From Camillea tinctor (taxonomy: Eukaryota; Ascomycota; Sordariomycetes; Xylariales; Xylariaceae), in contig MU394051.1 in the NCBI GenBank assembly GCA_022578605.1, positions 1,227,664 to 1,291,663 of the forward strand: DNA of 64,000 nt. The letters run 5' to 3'. The notes beneath the pieces were generated by a model. The model worked only from the letters and a program-made list of their open reading frames with translations. It was not told where the DNA came from and did not search any database. Shown in pieces: positions 57,782-64,000 of the stretch. How positions within the stretch are numbered: the first letter of the stretch is position 1; every line of letters starts with the position of its first letter. The translations under genes and the position numbers were made by a program.

Positions 57782-58600
57782 CTATTTGAGAACGGCTTGC
57801 AAGCTCTCCAAGACCTGTGGATTGTGAGATGTGTGAACAACAGGGCGATTTATTTATGCGATTGTATTCTTACCTCTAGCTCAACTTTAGCCTCTGCGAT
57901 ATCTTGCTCACTGCCACTGCCGTTTGCGACCTTCTGCGCCTCGGCAATCTGAGCCTTGACGGCCTCTGCGCTGAAATCCTCCAGAGGGTAGCCTTCTACA
58001 GCGTTGATGCTCAACACCGAGTTGGGCTGCACCGTCGCAAAACCGCCAGATACTAGTGATTCGGTGTTTAGTACAGTATTCTTACACGTTCGCTCCGGGG
58101 TCTGTGGGTGAACATACGGAAGAATTGCTTGGTGGCGCCGCCCTCCTCGACGACCTCTATCAGACCTGGCTTCAATTGCTCGATGGCGGGAACGTGGTTG
58201 GCAAGAATACCCATTTCTCCGGATTCGGCGGGGAGGTTGACCTGTACGACGGCTTGGGACGAGTAGATGGACTATTGCGGGAATTAGCTGGTTGTTTCCC
58301 CCCCTTCTTCCTCGTGTGTAGCCCTCTATCAACCCGGCACTTGAAGATATATATATATTTATATCGCGGATCGACCCTAGGTAGGTAACATGTAAATAGT
58401 CATACCTGGTGAGGAAGGTTGAGGTTCAGCTTGAGCTATAGAAATAGTTAGTAGAGAAAATGGACAGCACCAGGTAGAAAAAGACAAGCCTTGTCGGGAG
58501 CAGCATCAGCATATGTTCTTCGCTGTAGCGGCTGGATGGGGAGCCGCATAGCTGCGGGACGAGCTCTCAGAGCCACACGGGCAAGGCGGAAAGTGTTCAT
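57782..58600 (-). CDS. ATP16: Mitochondrial F1-ATP synthase delta subunit
   Basis: This is a component of the central stalk of ATP synthase (bacterial epsilon homologue). Five exons (58490-58600, 58406-58435, 58118-58271, 57874-58052, 57782-57814) give 507 bases, 168 residues. An Arg/Ala-rich mitochondrial presequence (MNTFRLARVALRAR) is followed by the beta-sandwich with LPHQSIYSSQAVVQVNLPAE, SGEMGILANHVPAIEQLKPG and SGGFATVQPNSVLSINAVEG, then the C-terminal helices (IAEAQKVANG, VLESLQAVLK). The first intron (58436-58489) must be GC-AG: the donor reads AAG|GCTTGT, and only that junction keeps the frame and the conserved sequence. An upstream in-frame Met at 58660 was rejected because it would precede a good presequence. 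Confidence 0.95.
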
Positions 58601-60195
58601 GGCGAATGGTGCTGTCAATTGAGGCAATACGTGACAGAACAAGCTCACGACGGACGTCAAATAATTTGAGTCTCAATGTTGAAATCCCGGGATTTGGGAA
58701 GAAAATGGGTCTAGCTTCATTGAGTTTGGTCTGGGTAAGTTTTTGTGGTAGAGCACGTGCTTTAGTGGATCTACCTTTTCTACATTTAAAATACTGGTTA
58801 TAGGTACTGGTTATAGGTACCTAGGTACTGATTATACTGACTAACCTAGTAGTATATCACGTGCATACATATACGCTTAGTCATCGGTCTGTCCGATGCA
58901 GGTATTCAAATTGGACAAAGCATAATAGATCCCCCCGAGTCTGGGAAGACCCCTACACCAGGTAAACTTAAATCGGAATAACTTTAGATCTTGAAGCTAG
59001 AGTGGATTGACTGACTGCCAGAACATTCTTCCTTCCTCAACGATTGAAATCTCCCGATTTTCATATGCAAATTGATATCTTGTCTACAGAGAAACGTGGT
59101 GACAAGCTGATCAACAAGGGGTCTGACACTCGCGTGATTAGGTGCTTGCGCAAAGGGGGGTTTTTTTTTTAACCCCAAATCCTGTTATGGTGAGAATGAC
59201 GCGCATCCGCCAATGTCGACCATGGTACGGAGTAATGTATAAACCGGTCGAGTCCTAAATGGCGATCGAATCCGGGGGCGGGGTTATACTCGTATCTTCT
59301 GGAACAGACCTATCCTCTACAGCATTCGAAAGTTGCACATCATGTCTATCAGGGTCTATCTTACGTCACAACCCCGATCTGGTGGTGTGCTTTGGGTTTT
59401 CCGATGGCGTGAGTTTTGATTTCCTTTTTATCATCGAGCTACAATTCAGTTGTGATCCTAGCTGTATACCTAGGGACATGCTGGCGTTTCCGCTGCACCG
59501 CACGGGAAGGTTCGACACTTTCAGTATAGGTAAGTTTCACACCTTACCAGAGGCTCCGTCTGTCGTCAGTGGGTGGTTTATACATAGCTAGGTTAGACTG
59601 AACGTTGCCCTGCCAAGATCGCCGGTTGATCGCGTTGTTGTAGCATGATCTTTTCGCACCAACTTAGACAACCTCTAGTTGACGTTAATTATACATACTC
59701 TATATACTATGTATGCTGCTACTACCTACCGAGTTGGCTAACCAACCGCTTCTACACTCGAGTCTAAACTTGGCAGTGGCTGAAATCATCTTTCTATAGC
59801 GTTATTCCGTACATGGATGCCCTGCTGCACACATGAGACATTTGTGCAGATCCGGACGCATAGGAATCCCTAACTTTTTGGCATGACAAGACGAGAAGCC
59901 AAACCCTCCAGAGTCGATAATTGCACCATGTCGGTATACGGACAGACGGGTTCCCCTCACTACTAGTAATAGACCCCGCTCTTTCACGGACAGCAAGGAT
60001 TCCGCCAACCGGCCGAGTCCCACGTCAGGTCGTGGTACATAGACTGAGCTCCTTCAATATTGTACTGTAGTGTATTGTATACGTAATACAATAGACCCTA
60101 TAAATCCCACTGGCTCTGGCCCGCTTGTGGTGTAGTTGTAGGTAGGTAGCAAATGTGAAGGAGAGATTCGAAGTCCTCAATCATCAGTCCCCCTC

Positions 60196-60234
60196 CAAGT
60201 CCCAAATCCCAAGTCGCAAGTCCCAAGTCGCAAG
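60196..60234. repeat. AAGTCCC/AAGTCGC short tandem repeat
   Basis: About five copies of a 7-8-base unit differing at one position. Intergenic. Confidence 0.75.
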
Positions 60235-60542
60235 CCCTTACTCATTGTGGATATTGCCAATACCAATTGCGTGGCTAGTAAAGGAAGCAGGCTCGAATCG
60301 TTGTCCCGGTCAAGGAATTTATTATCAAGTCGTACGTACGACTTTGCTACCCAATACTGGTGCCACATTGCCATATGGCAAATCGAAAACTCGCTTTCCT
60401 ACCAAGCAGTAGGCGACCCAACCACACGATGCGGGGTTGTAGACGCTAGGCAGTTCGGCTAGCAACTGGGTCAGACAGACCAACGACTCCCCCCTTCCCC
60501 TCTATGTAGCGTGGGATGTTCAACATAGGAAACAAAGGAGGG

Positions 60543-61460
60543 ATGACCCCCAGATCATCGGATACGACAAGTGTCGAATTCGCGGGTGTAGCCAAGTTAG
60601 CTGCAAGAGGAGATCATATTGATGATCACGGTCAACCCAAAGACTTCGGGAATAAGCTAGTTAGGCTGTTGGAATGCTTGGCTTGACACCCGAAACGAGC
60701 GAAGCTATGATTGGAAACCGTAGAAACCATGAAGAGCCTGGGCTACTAGAGGGATCATCGCATGCACCAGGTTTAGGTCATCTACTACATCGACACATGA
60801 TTTCTGGGATGTCGTGAGAGCCTGTTTAGTGAGGTGGGTGGTGCAAGTCGCGGTCGTTGATGACTAGAGTCTCCAGTTCGAGCCTCCTGCATTTGGAGAA
60901 GACATCTCTGAAAAAGACCTAAGCAGATGTACACTGCCAACTACGACGTTGACCATATCACAGAAACAAGAGAAACAAGGGTTTTATCAGCAATGGTAGA
61001 TACCTGGAAGATCCCTGGGGTCACACAAAACACAAGCCGGAATACATAGCATGTTTTGCACGTGTGATACGACATCTGCGCTACTATTTTGGATGTCACA
61101 GCTAAAAGTGCAGGGTCCTGATGATTTCCTCCTAATCGAGCCAGTGATGTCAGAGGACATGATGGTGTGGATGGTTTGGTGAGGTTAGAAATGGCACGAG
61201 GAAGCTCAGGCTTACACTACACTAGAGAGGACTCGAGCACCGGCTACCCCATACGGATAGAGCTGGAAGAGGATTTTATGATTTGCGGACCTGACGTCGA
61301 GTTCTTCTTGAATGGCCCGAGAAGAGCCCTGCCACACATGAGGTCGTCGCTGTCGCACGAGAATGCAGCGAATCACGGCCAGGCGGACAGACATGGACAT
61401 GAGTATCATGCTTGGTCATTGAACTTTGCGCAGTTGGGAATGGACGGTGATGGCAGATAG
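60543..61460 (+). pseudogene. Possible decayed gene (weak)
   Basis: Short protein-like frames follow one another. A 47-codon ATG frame at 60543-60686 contains EFAGVAKLAARGDHIDDHG; the next frame at about 60673 contains LGLTPETSEAMIGNRRNHEE; a third at about 60867-61000 contains EPPAFGEDISEKDLSR; and a 97-codon frame at 61167-61460 contains TGYPIRIELEEDF. Switches between frames and a TAG suggest a relic, or a multi-exon gene I cannot resolve. No family is recognised. The evidence is only composition. Confidence 0.2.
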
Positions 61461-62939
61461 CCAGACCCCTTGGAGGTGCGACTCGGCTGCCCATGCTGTT
61501 ATGGGAATATTAGGGGGGGGGGGGGGGGGTTAGCCCTGGGATGTTCTAGGAGTCCGGGCATAACCTATAGGTATGCTATGGAGCTCCGATCTAAAGTCTT
61601 AGTCTAAGGTCATCAGAAAAGTTTTACACTACGCTATAAGACGGTCAGTACCTAGTAGTCCCAGTTCACCGCCTTCTCGAAGGATATGTAGAGAATACCG
61701 AACACGCGATTTACATCCGTGAACTCGATGGTGATAAAATTAGAAATATGCTGGCCGGTAGGCTGGCCCGGAGTGAAATAGCCGTGGCGCGTAAAGCTGA
61801 GAAGGGAACGAGGCTGGTACCGTATTCAGTAAGTAAGCAAATCTGCACAATTTCCAAGGCGCTCACACCACAACCACAAAAGGGAGGATAGATACATTGG
61901 AAATAATTTGGTTAATAGTCGAGGCCGGCACAGCATCCTAATCGCTTTTGGTAGTGTAGTTGTAGAGTGTAGTATATAGCTATGTATGGGACTCAGCCAA
62001 GTCGGGAATTATACACGCTATACACAACTACGTACCAGGATGGAGGTAATATAACCCTACGGGGGCCAAGGTTCTCTCAGATCGCGTTGTACTAGATCAG
62101 GCTTAGTGCCTTGGCCGCTTTTATGTTGAAGATATACCTAGGTCTTGCAGGTCTTGTCACCTCACCGTCTTAATCACATGTTTTGTAAGATTATGTACGT
62201 ACTACCTAACTTGATATAGGAGAGAAACGGAGCCCAAAAACGGGCTGACCGGTAACCTTACTCATACACTGCATACTGACAACTTGTAGTAGACTAGGTT
62301 CTCCTTACCTTAATTTACGGAAGGCATTTCTATCCCATCCCCTTCCTGTGTCTTATCCAGCCTAACAACATTTGAATATAGGTGGTGCATACGTAGTACT
62401 TATCGATCTCTCTGTACGACATAACTAGCTAGCAAGGTAGGTAGGCTTTACGAGATGTCTATCCGTGCTTTCATCTTGTCCTGCAATCCTAATAAAGGTG
62501 TTCCAGATCCATTTAATTGATGACATTCGTATCTAACGTTATTGTTTGACCCAGATGAAATACATTAACGGTCTAGATCTTTTTGATGTCTTGTCGGTAT
62601 AGAGACAAGTCTCAACAATAATAGATGCAACAAACGAATCGGGATGAATTAGACATAGATGAGAACAACTCTTGTTATTAAGCTTGTTGAAAGGGCATTG
62701 CATTGCCAATTTGAAGTTTGTCCTTGTACTAAGAATTCAAGACCTGACTCAAAGAGAGGAGAACCAATTGTGGACTTACTCGTCCACACGTGAAAGCGGG
62801 GCAAATACATACCTAGTGGTTATCCCAGCAGTCCAGGAAGCCTAGCCCCTCTTTGGCTTATCTTTCGTAGCAAATATGTAATGATAGACCAAGCCGGATA
62901 TCAGGTAAATTAGAGTACGTAAACCCTAACGAATAAGAA

Positions 62940-63049
62940 GGCAAGATGGCCGAGTGGTTATGGCGGAGGGTTCAAGCACTGCTTGCCTTGAATATCAAGG
63001 CTGCTTTCCTCTGGGGCAACCCGCAGGGGTTCGAATCCCCTTCTTGTCA
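62940..63049 (+). tRNA. tRNA-Leu(CAA) with intron
   Basis: The acceptor stem GGCAAGA pairs with TCTTGTC (one G-T pair), discriminator A at 63049. The D arm is GCC..GGC and the T arm is AGGGG-TTCGAAT-CCCCT. The anticodon stem GAGGG pairs with TCCTC, and the loop reads TTCAAG with anticodon CAA at 62973-62975. A 29-base intron follows position 37 (about 62977-63005) and contains CTTGAA, able to pair with the anticodon, as in eukaryotic pre-tRNA-Leu(CAA). A long variable arm (TGGGGCAACCCGC) fits a class II tRNA. A T run, the expected RNA polymerase III terminator, starts about 8 bases after the gene. Confidence 0.93.
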
Positions 63050-63052
63050 GCG

Positions 63053-63063
63053 TTTACTTTTTT
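63053..63063 (+). terminator. Pol III poly-T terminator of the tRNA gene
   Basis: TTTACTTTTTT directly downstream of the tRNA. Runs of four or more T end RNA polymerase III transcription. Confidence 0.7.
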
Positions 63064-64000
63064 CCTCCTCGATAAGGAGGGCTTTTTTTTTTTCCAAGAC
63101 AAAGCATTCTCTCCTTTTTTTTTTTTTGCTACTCTATTACCGGATTTTAAGATACATTTTAATATGATTACGTGATTTTTTGGTTAGTAGGACGACATTA
63201 CTAATATTAGCACAATAACAGGTTGTCAGGATGGTTCTCAACTAGAATAAAGGAAGCGAAGACCTAATGGCTGACCTCCGGATGAAGATTATGATTACTA
63301 CAGTATGTACTCGTAACCGTTTTGGACGGTGCTCCAATAGTAGGAAGGATTTAGTAAATCATTACGATTAACCTACCACCCGGACAGGTACCTACACTTC
63401 ATGCCAACAAACGAGGAAGCTGTGCTTGAGTCAACTACACTATTTAATACTTAAGTAATTATTGCTAATTGTACAATACAACGACGCTACGCTGGAGCTT
63501 TGGCGGTAAGCTAAAAGCAGCGTGTCTCGGGTAAGGATGTGTGTACAATAAGGTTTTATAGTTTAAGGGAAGCTACCTGCAAGAAGTCTCCAGGTATCCG
63601 TGATCCGAGATTAATAACGCATACCTAATACCCTTAGTTAGGTACATGTGTACGAAGTACGGCTTAGATTATATTGTACAGCATATGTATGCAGATAGGT
63701 ATGCATAGATCATATCCCGTACCAACGATGTGCAAGGAGAACATAATAAAATAATGGTTGAGTCTGGGGGCGCGGAAAACCCTTCTCGCTTGTGCAGATT
63801 GCATTGCCTACAGGTTAGAGAATTCGCTCCGTTTGCGCTGCGACTTTGGTCTGCTAATGGAAGATCCTTTGTTGGCGGGTGAATGGATCAGGGTCCGATG
63901 GGTGGGTGATGGAGTTACGGGGAATTTTTTTTTTCCTTTTTTTCTGTTGGAGTTAGCTGTAATTGGAGTGGTCGAGAAATTTCGCCATCGCAAGACGCGC
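63064..64000. other. Right edge, no supported gene
   Basis: Further T-rich tracts, then AT-rich sequence with no convincing frame. A 61-codon minus-strand frame at 63808-63993 (Lys/Ser/Arg-rich) reaches almost to the window end and could belong to a gene outside it, but cannot be supported here. Confidence 0.4.

Larger units (their letters stand above)
58601..62939. other. Intergenic stretch with a possible decayed coding segment
   Basis: No intact gene is supported. Coding-like fragments occur at 60.54-61.46 kb (+), in shifting frames. A GTCSCAA-type 7-8-base tandem repeat lies at 60196-60234 and a 17-base G run at 61513-61529. Confidence 0.4.

Noticed and set aside
59259..59591. 110-codon plus-strand frame
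   Set aside because: No family resemblance; cysteine- and phenylalanine-rich chance composition.
59802..60023. 73-codon minus-strand frame with several Cys
   Set aside because: Too short and unsupported; Cys spacing is not a recognised zinc motif.
60870..60900. TTCGAGCC word suggesting a tRNA T-loop
   Set aside because: No pairing T stem, acceptor stem or anticodon arm around it.

Overview
The window looks like nuclear DNA of a filamentous ascomycete, most likely a Sordariomycete (Xylariales-like is a guess). Genes are split by short 50-130 base introns with GT..CTRAC..YAG signals, the proteins are Pezizomycotina-like (PalH pH sensor, Hmt1 ABC half-transporter, Lag1 ceramide synthase, Avt1), there is an intron-bearing tRNA-Leu, and the long intergenic stretches are full of microsatellites and pyrimidine tracts.

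Layout. 1.4-2.6 kb: two small uncertain genes, one minus and one plus with a CxxC..CxxC pair. 3.5-6.2 kb (+): cytosolic prolyl-tRNA synthetase, cut by 14 introns including a 5-base exon. 7.2-9.7 kb (-): vacuolar amino-acid transporter Avt1. 12.7-15.5 kb (+): the AAA ATPase Cdc48/p97. 17.6-18.5 kb (-): a small conserved-looking protein of unknown function. 18.5-32.3 kb: almost 14 kb without a convincing gene. 32.3-35.3 kb (+): Hmt1-type ABC half-transporter. 35.3-42.4 kb: gene-free, with a 10-N assembly gap between long G and C homopolymers. 42.4-43.9 kb (-): Lag1/Lac1 ceramide synthase. 45.9-48.1 kb (-): PalH/Rim21 ambient-pH sensor. 51.5-57.4 kb (-): two large, mostly disordered proteins of unknown function whose reading frames carry in-frame stop triplets. 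57.8-58.6 kb (-): mitochondrial F1-ATP synthase delta subunit. 62.9 kb (+): tRNA-Leu(CAA).

The recognised genes are mainly housekeeping (translation, vacuolar transport, protein quality control, sphingolipid synthesis, mitochondrial ATP synthesis) plus metal detoxification and pH sensing. They do not form a biosynthetic cluster and I see no mobile element, CRISPR or defence system. The two most unusual signals are (1) a roughly 1,150-codon frame at 53.9-57.4 kb interrupted only by two TAG triplets, with the same kind of interruption in the gene beside it, and (2) the extreme exon fragmentation of the prolyl-tRNA synthetase gene, with a 5-base microexon, a GC-AG intron and several weak donors. 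Exon lengths of every multi-exon model given firm coordinates were summed by hand and are divisible by three.
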